This document shows, piece by piece, positions 36,195 to 47,548 of a stretch of 64,000 nucleotides of DNA. The notes under the pieces were generated by a model, which did not search any database, was not told the DNA's origin, and saw only the letters and a program-made list of their open reading frames with translations. The position numbers were made by a program, and so were the translations under genes. Each line of letters opens with the position of its first letter. The first letter of the stretch is position 1. This DNA is from Palaemon carinicauda (Eukaryota; Arthropoda; Malacostraca; Decapoda; Palaemonidae): positions 17,550,658-17,614,657 of the forward strand of contig NC_090759.1 of the NCBI RefSeq assembly GCF_036898095.1. Direction: 5' to 3'.

Positions 36195-36515
36195 CTAGTT
36201 TGTGGGAGGGTACAAAGCTGCCATTGCAAGCATGAAATGGTGGTAACGGTCTATTAGGCTCTTCCACCTTGATAAAAAATAAAATCGTGCCAGATACCCT
36301 CTGAAATGGTACTTCTTCCGGCAAAATTTTGGCACCCACTTCTTATAACTGCACCACTGCCTCTCAATGGTATTGGTGTGGGCACCAGTTTCTGGGTCCA
36401 CAAAGTTATAAGTATGATTCACTGTTTGGTGATCGAAGCCTTCAGTTCCCAAACAATCGTAGGCTTTTCAGCAATCTGATATAATGGTGGTACCTGGCAA
36501 CACGTAAATCTTAAT
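36195..36515 (-). pseudogene. ISXO2-like transposase, C-terminal part
   Basis: The minus strand reads IYVLPGTTIISDC (second catalytic Asp), then a stop in place of Trp, then KAYDCLGTEGFDHQTVNHTY and NFVDPETGAHTNTIERQW (the NTIE segment of the DDE-type ISXO2/IS1595/Merlin domain), ending KYHFRGYLARFYF...AALYPP. Separated from its N-terminal part by the Tigger at 36518-39264. Confidence 0.78.
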
Positions 36516-36517
36516 TA

Positions 36518-39264
36518 CAGCGGAACCTCTACACACGAACGTATCTACATCCGAATTTTCCAACATCCGAAGTAAAATTCGAGCAATTTTTCGACTCTAC
36601 ACCAGAATTTTATTTCGACACACGAAGTAAGCAATTTTTGTCGTACCGGTTGTATCCGAATTTTTCGACACGCGAAGTACAATTTGAACACGTTCCTACT
36701 CTACACCCGAATTTTTTTTCGACACCCGAAGTAAATAATACCCATACGCATAGATGGTACTCATAGCGCCGGATGTATCTTTTATTTCCGCCAATAGAAG
36801 GCAGCACTTTGACCTCGGAGGGACCCTCAATTAGCGTAGTTTAGGTCATTCCTCTGTTCTCGTCGGCTTCGTGTGGTGGTGCCCTGTGCGTTCTGCTATT
36901 AACTGTATTTTAATTGTGATTTTTTACGTACATCCTTTTACGGTTTTTTTACGTAAAGCATGGGTCCTAAAAGGCTTAGTTTCGCAAGTGGTAGTGGTAG
37001 TGGTGAGAAAAGGAAGAAGGAAATGCTTTCTTTAGAAGTAAAGCAAGAAATTATTGAAAAGCATGAGTGTGGCATCTGCGTGAGTGAACTTGCAAAAGAA
37101 TATGGCCGAAATATGTCGACGATCTCGACAATCTTGAAACAGAAAGAAGCCATTAAAGCAGTGAAACCTTCTAAGGGGATCACCATCATTTCAAAACGTC
37201 ATAGCCCTGTCATAGAAGAGATGGAACGACTTCTGCTAATCTGGATCAAGGACAGAGAGATTGTTGGCGACACCATCACCGAAACTATCATCTGCGAGGA
37301 GGCGCACGCCATCTTCACGACTTGAAGGAGGCGACCTCTGGGGGTGATGCTGGGGAGAGTTCAACCGAACCTTTCTCAAGACGATTTCAAGGCATCTCGT
37401 GGCTGGTTTGAAAAATTTAAGAAACGGTCCGGGATTCATTCAGTTGTTCGCCACGGAGAGGCTGCTAGTGCGGACACAAAGGCTGCAGCTGACTTTGTGA
37501 AGAGCTTTGAAAGGACCGTGCAGGAAGAAGGCTACGTAGAGCAGCAGGTGTTCAATTGTGATGAAACCAGGCTGTTTTGGAAGAAGATGCCCAGTTGAAC
37601 CTACATCACCGCCGAAGAGAAGAAATTGCCTGGGCATAAGCTAATGAAGGATCGGTTGACTCTTGCCCTATGTGCCAACGCTAGCGGGGACTTTGAAGTC
37701 AAGCCCTTACTGGTTTACCATTCTGAGAACCCTAGGGCCTTTAAGGCACAGAATGTGGATAAGGACCAGCTTCATGTTTTCTGGCAATCGAACTCGAAGG
37801 CCTGGGTCACTAGGCAGTTCTTTGTCCAATGGGTTAACCAAGTTTTCGGTCCTTCTGTGAAGTATCTTCATGAGCAGAAATTGCCTTTAAAGTGCCTGCT
37901 ATCCTTGACAATGCACCCGCTCACCCCCCCCCCCCGGGACTTGAAGATGATATCTTCAAAGAATTCAAGTTCATAAAGGTGCTGTATCTTCCACCGAATA
38001 CCACCTCTATCCTCCAGCCCATGGACCAGCAAGTTATCTCGAACTTCAAGAAGCTCTACACCAAGCACCTATTCAAGCAGTGCTTTAATGTCACGCAAAG
38101 CACAAACTTAACTTTGCGTGAATTTTGGAAAAGCCACTTTAACATCGTGCACTGCTTGAAGATCATAGAACAGGCTTGGGTGGGATTAACTCGACGAACC
38201 CTCAATTCTGCCTGGAAGAAGCTGTGGCCTGATGCAGTTTCTCCCCGAGATTTCGAGGGTTTTGACCCCGAACCTGATCCCGTGGTGGGTGCAGCGGAAG
38301 ATGTAGAGGAAATCGTCTCCCTTGGCAAGTCCATGGGTCTGGAGGTCGACGCAGATGACATCACGGAACTCGTCGACGAACATCACGACGAACTTACTAC
38401 AAAGGAGCTCAAGGAACTCCATACTATGTCTGAGCACATGAGTGATGATGAGGAAGGGATCGAGAGGTAGAACATGTGTTAGGTTCGGTGCAAATAAAAG
38501 AGATGTTAGGAAAATATCAAGACGTGGTCGACTTCTTTGACAAATAGCATCCAAAAAAATTGCAGGTTTGTCGTGTAGTTGCGCAGTTCGATGATGTTTG
38601 CCTAACTCATTTTCGAAACATTCTGAAAAGCTGTACCAAGCAACTTTCTATCGATAACTTCTTTAAAAAACTACGAAGAACTCGTGATGAAGAGGAAGGA
38701 AGTGGTTCAAAGAAAACGGCAAAGAGTGAAGAGAAAAAAATTCAATTAATTTCAAGTGTAGAGAGTGAAAGTGATTAAAATTAATCATCATAAAGAAAAA
38801 AAACGAAAATGTAAAAAAAAATATAAAATATAAATAAAAAAAAAATAAATAAGCTAAGTTAGGTTAAAGTTCACTTAGTGTAAGTTAGAATAAGTTACGG
38901 TAGTGTACGTTTATCGTAGTCACCCTCTACCTCCTCGCCGCCCGTCCGTCTCCTCTCTGCGTAGCAAGACCGACACCTGCGCTGGACTTTCTAAAGTAAA
39001 GTGACGCTAAAAACCCGTTTGTTATTTATTTTTTCTTGATAATTATTCTTTTTAACATGTCTATTATCTAATTTAGAGTGCATATTGTCATGTGTAATTA
39101 TGTGTAGTAATTTATTAAGGAGTTATCATAGGTTTTTGGGCTCAACCACAGATTAATCCTATTTCAATGTATTCTTGTGGGAAAATTCGTTTCTACATCC
39201 GAACATTTTCGACACCCGAAGTCGGTTGTGGAACGGATTAAATTCGTATGTAGAGGTACCACTG
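36518..39264 (+). mobile_element. Tigger (pogo-type) transposon, 2747 bp
   Basis: Flanked by TA (36516-36517 and 39265-39266). Terminal inverted repeats start CAGCGGAACCTCTACACACG on the left and CAGTGGTACCTCTACATACG on the complementary right, with further inner repeats of the phrase TTTTCGACACxCGAAGTA. It carries one transposase gene on the plus strand with several breaks. It splits the ISXO2-like transposase gene, so it is younger than that element. Confidence 0.9.
36960..38470 (+). pseudogene. Tigger transposase
   Basis: Starts MGPKRLSFASGSGSGEKRKK with a psq-type HTH (EVKQEIIEKHECGICVSELA ... STISTILKQKEAI). A CENP-B-like HTH follows (DDFKASRGWFEKFKKRSGIH). The DDE domain has FNCDETRLFWKKMP (first D), AILDNAPAHP (second D) and PPNTTSILQPMDQQVI (third D). 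Breaks: stop and frameshift near 37322, TGA at 37596-37598, frameshift at the C11 run (about 37926-37936), and TAG at 38468-38470. A further tail (38560-38778, SIDNFFKKLRRTRDEEEGSG) belongs to the same protein, with an interval of two stops before it. All three catalytic Asp codons survive. Confidence 0.85.
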
Positions 39265-39266
39265 TA

Positions 39267-39986
39267 TTGCTAACAATGTTTCCCGGTCCCGAGTTAGCAC
39301 TGGCTCTGCAAAAAATTCACGGGTCTCCCTACAAATACCACCACTGTCCGGCCTTTATTATACTTTCTTTTCCCAAATTTGCTTTCGTCAATTTCCACTG
39401 TTTTTCCAGGGCCACCAACAGGCTTCCTCACCACTTCACAGTAATTTTCAAGGACCTCCCTGATAAAATTACACCAGTCACTAATGGTGTTTTTAGTCCA
39501 CCCTATTTCCCGGCGGATGAATTCGTAAGTGAATATTTTGTCTAGATAGACTCCACTAAAAAATAAATTATCTCCAGCCTTCACCTTAGCCTGGGACAGC
39601 CAACCCCCTTTAAACACTGCTACAGAATAATTACACTTTTTGGCCTTCTGTTTTCCAATGGCAACTTTTTTCTGGCACCGCCAAACCCACCTTTCACTGT
39701 CAAGTTGGCACTTATTATCACAACGGCCGCATTTGTGTTCTTTATTAATAACCCCGTGTTCTTGTAATTGTTTTATTACAAAATTTATCTCCTTCAAATT
39801 ATCCCTTAACACCAAAATACTGTTCACACAGCCACATTCGTATTTCAAGGGCTCGATCGCTGACAGCGCCATTGTACGATCTGACATTCTCAGTTTCCAT
39901 TTTCCGCGAATGAAAACATACGGTGTAAAAATAGTCATTCTCATAAAAAGTTTCTTAAAGAAAAACAATATTACATTTATTTTCAA
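39267..39986 (-). pseudogene. ISXO2-like transposase, N-terminal part
   Basis: 230 open codons. A cysteine set (HKCGRCDNKCQLDSERWVWR ... KKCNYS) forms the N-terminal zinc-ribbon seen in Merlin/IS1595 transposases. Then come GWTKNTISDWCNFIREVLEN and GPGKTVEIDESKFGKRKYNK, which carries the first catalytic Asp (EIDES). Past a frameshift near 39310 the expected EFFAEPVLTRDRETLLAI segment is readable to the Tigger junction. The enzyme would cut and paste its element. Confidence 0.78.
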
Positions 39987-40575
39987 GTATTTACCATGTA
40001 AAATATACCATTCACAAATAGTGACACTTTTGAGTAATTACTGTACTTAATTTCTAATTTAGTAAATGTTTTGAATATATACCAAATGTACACTGACGTC
40101 ACGACCTTCTCGACTATGGTGACATGTCAGTTCCAAGTCGTTTAGTGAGGAAACCGGGCTATTTTCTTTTTTTAACCCCTTCTCCCCTCTTCAACATATC
40201 TTGCTAATTATTGCTTTCCCGGATTTTCAACAACCACCTAATTACTGTGCAAGAAGGTGAGAACTGCAGAATTACGTTACATCAGAGTAAATGGAGAGCG
40301 TGGTGTTATATACTATTACCATACTTTTTGCTATTGCCTTATTTTCTTTTCCTCTTGGAGCCCTTGGGCTTGTGTTATTCTGCTTTTCCAACTAAGGGTT
40401 GTACACTGGTGAGTAATTTTAATAATAAAGTACACCCAGCATGCATGACAGGGAGCACAATGATCAATGCATTCAAGGCAGTGGTATGTATAATAAAAGA
40501 ACTTAGGATTAATATTGGTGTCCCTAAACGAACAGCCAAATTCTTTGCTCTTTATCATAATAATGTTATAGAAAC

Positions 40576-40692
<117 letters not shown>

Positions 40693-40751
40693 ATCATATG
40701 AAACTGAAACAAGTATACCATTCTAGTTTACTTCAAAAAGACTTCACTAAC

Positions 40752-40922
40752 CTTCTGTGCCTCATCCGGATACCAAAGTGGATCCTTGAATTCACTGTTC
40801 TTGCAATGATGACATTTCTGTCCACATATTGTATAACCAATTCTCCCACATTGTTCTTCATTAGAAATGTGATAATAAAAAGCAATTAGGCCATTCATGC
40901 TTGTCCACCCATCTCTACAATC
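40752..40922 (-). CDS. Host gene exon B: 3CxxC zinc-finger core
   Basis: 171 nt, exactly 57 codons, phase 0 at both ends. TTTACAG precedes base 40922 and AAG|GTTAGT follows base 40752. It opens with DCRDGWTSMNGLIAFYYH, which completes the first CxxC of exon A and matches the W-T/A-S segment after the first pair in RTP proteins. It then carries the second pair in GQKCHHCK, matching the GQ/RQ-RC.KC segment of the family, followed by an acidic/aromatic stretch FKDPLWYPDEAQK. No stop interrupts the frame. The exon lies just left of a 100 bp GA microsatellite and outside any recognised transposon. Confidence 0.82.
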
Positions 40923-40929
40923 CTGTAAA

Positions 40930-41490
40930 TAGATAAAATTTCATCACAGATAGCTAAAGGGAATTTTAAAACAAAATGGTTAGAAATTCAATAAATATGC
41001 TGCAGAAAACAACCTGAGCACTAATTCATTAGTGTGACATTTATCATCTCGGCAATCCTAATGCAACAGTAATTTGGTTAAAATTACCTCTTCATACTAA
41101 ATCTACTTGTCCAGCACTTTCCTGTCAACTCCCTTATTGAAAAGAAAATTACATAAAAATATCTCAAATTGATTGAATTTTGCACAACTAACTGATGTTT
41201 GGTACAGTAATGTTCTTCTATTAGGTAATAAAATTAGTGTCAGGCCTGAAAATTCTTTTCTTTAGACTGACCTATAAAAGTACAGTACTGTGAAATTAAA
41301 AACTTTCGAAAACCATTTAGCCTTTTTCAAAAATATCCTCACCCCAACCAAATTCACTGATGCATATACAGTACTACATTTTCTAAGTTAGTATAGACTG
41401 CAGTTATTCTACTGAACCTTCACACTACTATATACTGTACTGTATAATGAAAGATATGGCTAATTTGGGAGTACAGTATACAGTACATAA
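40930..41490. other. No recognised feature (intron)
   Basis: AT-rich stretch between exon B and the DIRS ends. Confidence 0.5.
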
Positions 41491-41993
41491 GACAAATTCA
41501 GAGATAATTATGGTTTTCCCCTAACTAATACAAACCTGGATTTATTTATTTGGATTATCTTTCAGCAGAGCTGGAGGGTAGCCATTAGACATCAATTGCG
41601 AGGTGGCAACTTTGCCTAACTGCTTGAGAGGGTAGGCTGAGGGTGGCTAGGGGGGTGGTACCCAGCCACCTCTTTATATACTCTCACAGCAGTGAGACAC
41701 GTCATTTTTTATTGCAGGCAGGACTTCTGGGGCCAATTTATATAACTCCAGGTTTGTATTAGTTAGGGAAAAATACAAATTATCTCCAAATTTGTCATTT
41801 GTTCCCATACTAGCAAACCTTCTGTTATTTATTTGGATGACTCACTCTTAAGTGGGTGGAAGTCCTAGTTCTGGCATGGATATTGACCCGGTTTTACCTA
41901 GTATGGTATATGTCTGTGGTCTAGGGAAAACTTTTACACCTCGCTAAAATATAGAGTGAGTACAATAGCGGCCTGTGCAATACAGTGTAATAT
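41491..41993 (-). mobile_element. Left end of a diverged family A DIRS element (A6)
   Basis: Hairpin stems GACAAATTCAGAGATAATTA (41491) and AATTATCTCCAAATTTGTC (about 41778-41796), followed by the inverted terminal motif at 41797-41850. The element stops at 41993, where copy A3 begins. The rest is absent. Confidence 0.65.
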
Positions 41994-42779
41994 GACAAAT
42001 TCAGAGATAATTTGTATTTTTCCTAACGATACAAACCTTAGCTATTTAATAGGGTTATTACTTTCAGCGAAGCTGAAAGAACCAGCCATTAAAATTTAAC
42101 GAGCGTTAACTACTCATCCCGCTAGTAAAGAGGGGGGGAGGGGGTAGCTTACTACCCCTCCCACACACATACCTGTGACTGAGCTCACTTTGCTTGAAGG
42201 TAGGACTTCATGGGGGAACAAGGTTGGCAGGCAATATGTTTAAATAATTATGGTTTGTATCGTTAGGAAATATACAAATTACCTCTGGAATTGTCATTTG
42301 TTCCATACTTGGAATACAAACCAACGCTATTCAATAGGGGTGACTCACCTATTAGGAGGGTGGATGTCCCTGCCAATCTGACTTTTTGGCCTTACCCGGG
42401 GTACTCCCTATTGTGCAGAGATTATAGCGACAATAAGAAGACCTTAACACCTAGCTAAACCTGCTAAGCATGGTCTGCGGCCTACGCAAGCTGTGTGTGT
42501 GGTGAAAAACTAGCAATGTGACTGTCAAGGTAAAAGTTATTCTGAGACTTGCAGGGAATAACCGAGTAGACTGATATATTTCAAATACCCCCTCGCGAGG
42601 GTATGGGGGCAGAGCAGTATTGGGACAATACTAGGATACTCAATGGAGCAATGGTTTACCTGCAGAGGTTTGAGGTCACCTTGTGCAGAGGACCCAGGAT
42701 GCTGATTTTCCCAAGAGAGGGGAGGATGAAGAAAGGGAACGAGCCAGACTTTCCCTTTCGTTCACTCAGACTGAAACCC

Positions 42780-43150
42780 GGGTAACCAATGCCCTCAACC
42801 TTCTGCTACTTGTCCATTACAGAGCTTAAGGTACTAAACCAGCTATTGTGCATCCATCACAGGACCGATAGAAAACGTATTGAGGTTCCTGTGTGTTACG
42901 CCTTGCAGGTAGTGGGCAGTGAACGTAGTTTGGCGTTTTTCACACGGACACTTGCAATACCTGCGTCACAGAGTAGTTCTTGGAGGCCAGAAACATAGCA
43001 AAGCCCTTGATATCGTGGGCTCTGGGACGATGTGCTGGAAGAGAATAGAGATTCAGAGCAAGGTCACTGACCCCGAAAATCCATGCGGAGATAGTGTTTT
43101 CCGTGATCCTCCTCGTTTCTACCCATGCTGAAAATCAGTGAGGGCTCTCT
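42780..43150 (-). pseudogene. Recombinase C-terminal remnant of element A3
   Basis: DNA aligns with 18830-19190 of A2 (for example CCAATGCCCTCAACCTTCTGCTACTTGTCC at 42786 matches near 18840). Frames are broken; the tyrosine region corresponds to about 42880-42930. Confidence 0.55.
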
Positions 43151-43289
43151 GAGCCGAGCTGCTGATTATCTCTTGAGGTAGCACCTCAAACATCTTACTG
43201 GGCATGGTAACAGATGATTGGGTCAACAGTTACAGAGCGGGAGACTCGTTTTCCGGAAGGAGTCTAATCTAGGATCTGAAAACAAAAAT

Positions 43290-44030
43290 TCCCTACGGAG
43301 GAACTCCGAAGTAACAACATAAAAAAAGTATTATGCCGACAAAAAATTAATTATTCAAAAAATTCCCTAGGGATGAACTCCGAAGAGGAACCCCGAGGGA
43401 ACAACATAAAATTAAGTATTGCACGCTTCTTCCCCAGTCGACATCCACGGGAGAAGGGGGGAGCAGAGTAACTGTAATAAACACAGAATTACAATTATTT
43501 AAATCAGCTAAGAATATTCACTAATATTGAGAACCACTGACCCTCTGAAGGGAAGTGTTCCCCACGAAGAAAGCTGAGAAGTTAAAATACAATTATATTT
43601 CCACTAAAAATAATTGAGAAAAACAATCGGAAGAGCAACCTAACCCGTGCACGGGAAAGGAGCTTCCCCAAAAGTACACTGTTGATGTAAAGGTAAATGA
43701 CCTCGAGAAGAGAAAGATCATAGTCAATCTGTGAAAGGCCACATTCCCTTCGCTCAAAAATCCATATTTCCCGTAGGAAAAAGGAAAAGGTGAAGACAAT
43801 AGTTGAATGAAGAGGGTCCAGGCGATGACGGTTCCCCTGCGGCGGCCGAGTTAAGGGTTATATGCCGACGGGAAGACTGATGGACCAGAGAGGGAGAGGT
43901 CATTCCCCACGAAGTGGAACTGTGCTGGCCTTGCTAATGTACGCAAGTGTCGTTGTCGTATACGCATCACACATACAGCACAAACACTGAAAAGGAAACT
44001 TATCAAATTTCTATACACATATATATAGCC
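43290..44030 (-). repeat. Non-coding block shared by A3 and A4, copy 1
   Basis: Aligns with 60810-61460 (for example CCAGTCGACATCCACGGGAG at about 43435 and 60895). It is rich in short inverted pairs (TTCCCTAGGGA). Absent from A1 and A2, so it marks a subfamily. No ORF recognised. Confidence 0.7.
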
Positions 44031-44823
44031 TACATATATATTAATAATGTTTTCATTTATATACAAGTACAGACAGTCCCCAACTAACAAACACAATAGG
44101 GACCGAGAGTCTGTTCATAAGCTGGATTGTTCGTACGTCGTTAGTATTAAATTTTGGTCTAGGGTAGGCGTAACCTAACTCAGATGTCTACGATTTTCAG
44201 CAGTAGAAGTCAACAAATAGCCCCATTTCATATAAAATAGGTTATTACAAATATTTTACTTTATCATATTACAGTAGTCTGTATAATACTTTAAAGTTCA
44301 GTACAGCATGTTGTTTTATTATCCTGTACTGCACACTACATAAAGGAAACTTGTACAAACAATCGGCCATACATATGCCCTGCATTTCTGAATCAGCTGA
44401 CTTAAAGTAAAATCGTAGTAAATATAGTGTACTGTACATTTAGTACAGTACTGTACATTAATTCCTTTTTAAATAAATGTACTGAAAGCTATTTTATTGT
44501 TCCATTACCCATTTTTTTTTTTTTTTTTGCTAGAAACAAGCAGCCATTTGCATTATGTACTGTACTGTAATGTTTACCTTTTCACGCTGATCAAATCAGC
44601 TGACTTGTACCGTACTGTATGTAACAGTATTGTGCATTTAACTGCTGCATGGTTGTTTTTGGTATTTTTAAATAAAATGCAGAAGGTTAATTTACTGAAT
44701 TGTTTTATTTTAATTTTGACCGACGGAATCATTCTTTGTAGAGTATACGTCACGTTTCTTGTGACGTCATGTATTTGGCGGAAGCGCGCTGACAAACTGA
44801 ATGATTTCCTTTCATTATGTTGC

Positions 44824-45537
44824 AAACTGTTGGGGGCAGTTAAGGGAGTAGTAAAAAATAAGAGGGTTGGGCATGAATGTAAAGAGAGTTCTGTATGAGA
44901 AAGTGATTGTACCAACTGTGATGTATGGATCGGAGTTGTGGGGAATGAAAGTGATGGAGAGACAAATTGAATGTGTTTGAGATGAAGTGTCTGAGGAGTA
45001 TGGCTGGTGTATCTCGAGTAGATAGGGTTAGGAACGAAGTGGTGAGGGTGAGAATGGGTGTAAGAAATGAGTTAGCGGCTAGAGTGGATATGAATTTGTT
45101 GAGGTGGTTTGGCCATGTTGAGAGAATGGAAAATGGCTGTCTGATAAAGGTGATGAATGCAAGAGTTGATGGGAGAAGTACAAGAGGAAGGCCAAGGTTT
45201 GGGTGGATGGATGGTGTGAAGAAAGCTCTGGGTGATAGGAGGATAGATGTGAGAGAGGCAAGAGAGCATGCTAGAAATAGGAATGAATGGCGAGCGATTG
45301 TGATGCAGTTCCGGTAGGCCCTGCTGCTTCTTCCGGTGCCTTAGATGACCGCGGAGGTAGCAGCAGTGTGAAGCTTCATCTGTGGTGGAAATGTGGGAGG
45401 TTGGGCTGTGGCACCCTAGCAGTACCAGCTGAACTCGGCTGAGTCCTCGGTTAGGCTGGAGGAACGTAGAGAGTAGAGGTCCCCTTTCTTGTTTTGTTTC
45501 TTGTTGATGTCAGCTACCCCCCAAAATTGTATGTATG
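44824..45537 (+). mobile_element. LINE copy c (5' truncated)
   Basis: An 8 bp target duplication TATGTTGC flanks it (44816-44823 and 45538-45545). The plus strand encodes only the RT C-terminus: NVFEMKCLRSMAGVSRVDRV and GHVERMENG, then RGRPRFGWMDGVKKALGDRR, ending in TAG at 45315. The 3' tail is a short TATG repeat. Same family as copies a and b. Lying inside T2, it shows T2 is older than this LINE insertion. Confidence 0.82.
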
Positions 45538-45831
45538 TATGTTGCCGAGTAATCTTATTACAGCATTCCCATAATCGAAACACCGAGTACCGATATCAAG
45601 CGTTTTAGTGGTCTGTATCATTAGTTATGTGATTAGTACAACTTACCGTAAAGTTAAGAAAAAAAAAAAAGTCTGATGACGTTATATTTCTTCTGGCGGA
45701 AGGCGAGAGGCAAATCAAGTGATTTTCTTCCGATCCGTTATTATTCCCATAATCGAAACATCGAATAAGGATATAAAGAATTTCTTAATAATTTTCAAAG
45801 AAATATAAAGATTTAACTGCATTAAAAGTCA

Positions 45832-45835
<4 letters not shown>

Positions 45836-45900
<65 letters not shown>
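45836..45900 (+). repeat. (GA)n microsatellite
   Basis: Inside T2 at the end of the first duplicated module. Confidence 0.95.
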
Positions 45901-45903
<3 letters not shown>

Positions 45904-46611
45904 GTATTCCCTGTATAACTAATAATAAGGTCTAACAACGAACTGTATGGAAAATGTGATACCCTATATATTGGCGCTGTTGTAATATTCACTATGAAGA
46001 GATTTCGAATATCAAGAAAATTATATAAATCAAGTGTTATTCGTACTATATGTGCGCATAATCGTAATAATGCAGCGTCACCTTGAGATCAGCTGATCTC
46101 CCAACCAAAAGTAATTGTTGATTATTGAAATGCTCAAGAAATTAAAAAAAATATGAACGTGCTTTGATAAACCACAATTAAACACAATAATGTCTAATGA
46201 AATATGAAGGCTTAATATTGAACGAAAAATTGAATACTGTATGAAGCTTTAGAATTAACTACCCGTATGCGATTGACAGAGCGAGCGCACACACACACAC
46301 ACACAGAAAGACCTACAACGATTTCGCATGATACCTAATAATAGGAACTGTAAGGAAACTGATTTTCTGTAACATATTGGCGCTGATGTAATATTCATCT
46401 TGAAGATATTTCTAATATGTTAAGAAATAAAAAAAAAAAATGCCAAAAGTCTGATAACGTTATATTTCTTCTGGCGGAAGGCGAGAAGCAAATCAAGTGG
46501 TTTTCTTCCGATCCGTTACTATTCCCATAATTGAAACATCGAATAAGGATATAAAATTTTTTTAATAATTTCCAAAGAAATATAAAGATTTAACTGCATT
46601 AAAAATCAAAA

Positions 46612-46614
<3 letters not shown>

Positions 46615-46659
<45 letters not shown>
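46615..46659 (+). repeat. (GA)n microsatellite
   Basis: Inside T2 at the end of the second duplicated module. Confidence 0.95.
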
Positions 46660-46662
<3 letters not shown>

Positions 46663-46812
46663 TAAACTTGCGATGAAATCTACAGATGTTTACAAACATG
46701 TTTGTACTTCCGTCAATTTGTGTTCGTATCTCCGGATGTTCGTATCTTGGGGAGCGTCTGTATAAGAAAAAGTAAGTTAAAAGACAAAAATTAATGGCAG
46801 TCCAGAATAGGC

Positions 46813-46814
<2 letters not shown>

Positions 46815-46899
<85 letters not shown>
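46815..46899 (+). repeat. (GA)n microsatellite
   Basis: In the 5' untranslated part of element A3. The leucine/serine open frames through it are artefacts. Confidence 0.95.
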
Positions 46900-46901
<2 letters not shown>

Positions 46902-47114
46902 AACAGCTCTCGATCCGAGCCAAAAGTAAAGTAAAGTGACTAAATCACAGGTGTGTGAACGGGAGTGGTAGCAAGCTAACACACCCCCCTACCCCCGCTA
47001 ACTAGCGGTGTGGGTAGTTAACCCTCGCTGAATTTCAATGGCTCGTCATTTCAGCTCCGCCGTAAGTATAACCCCTAATAAATAGCGTGGGTTGTATTCC
47101 AGTTACGGAAAAAA

Positions 47115-47540
47115 TAACCCTTTTTATGTGGGTTGCCCTAGGGCTTATACAGTACCTTTATATCCAAAAAGCTCCTAGTGCCCAAAGGGTCATCAGTCTA
47201 TTGAGATCTGACCCAGTGCTGGAAACAGATCTTGATCTCAAACTTTCACCTAGCTCAACCACATCACCTACTCAAATTCTGAGTAAATAAGCAAGCCATC
47301 CTTCATAATCTATGAGTAACCAGAAACATTCAAAGTTGAATTATCATCTGTAGCTCAACTCCGATTTAAAAAGTAAAAAAGAAAAAAAAAAAAAAAGGGT
47401 AAAAATTTCTAGCAAATTTTGTTTAAAGTAATTACTTATTGCCAAGTTATGAGTCAGTTCTAAGTCAATTCTAAGAGACACTGACCTTAACCATAAAATG
47501 TGCAAGGTGATTAACAGTGTAACTTCTGACTTAACACACA
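47115..47540. other. No recognised feature (intron)
   Basis: AT-rich sequence between the end of A3 and exon A. Confidence 0.5.
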
Positions 47541-47548
47541 AAACTTAC

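Larger units (their letters stand above)
35250..40330 (-). mobile_element. Merlin/ISXO2-like DNA transposon with extended inverted arms
   Basis: A minus-strand transposase (below) lies between inverted arms. 35252-35385 matches the complement of 40195-40325, and 35899-35975 matches the complement of 40015-40091 (GTACATTTGGTATATATTCA against its inverse). The left arm has about 500 bp of extra sequence between these two blocks, the right arm about 100 bp. Arm length, gene and position suggest one transposon of about 2.3 kb before the Tigger insertion. Exact outer ends and target duplication could not be fixed. Confidence 0.65.
44070..46760. mobile_element. Non-autonomous TIR element T2, related to T1, carrying a LINE
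   Basis: Flanked by TA (44068-44069 and 46761-46762). Ends CAGACAGTCCCCAACTAACA and the complement of CAGACGCTCCCCAAGATACG. It shares with T1 the subterminal phrase AATAGGGACCGAGAG and, in inverse orientation, the internal GACGTCA modules. A module of about 180 bp is directly duplicated (45668-45845 and 46451-46620), each copy next to a GA array. Without the LINE it is about 2.0 kb, close to T1. No transposase gene was seen. Confidence 0.75.
41994..47110 (-). mobile_element. DIRS family A element A3, internally deleted, with nested TIR element
   Basis: Left hairpin 41994-42290, right terminus about 46890-47110. Between them are the C-terminal end of the recombinase (about 42780-43150), a non-coding block (43290-44030) shared with element A4 (60810-61460), and the nested TIR element T2. 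RT, RNase H and most of gag are missing. The junction of shared 5' sequence is at 46763-46815, matching 61546-61598 in A4. Confidence 0.75.

Noticed and set aside
46562..46982. Leucine/serine-rich open frames on the minus strand
   Set aside because: Products of GA microsatellites.
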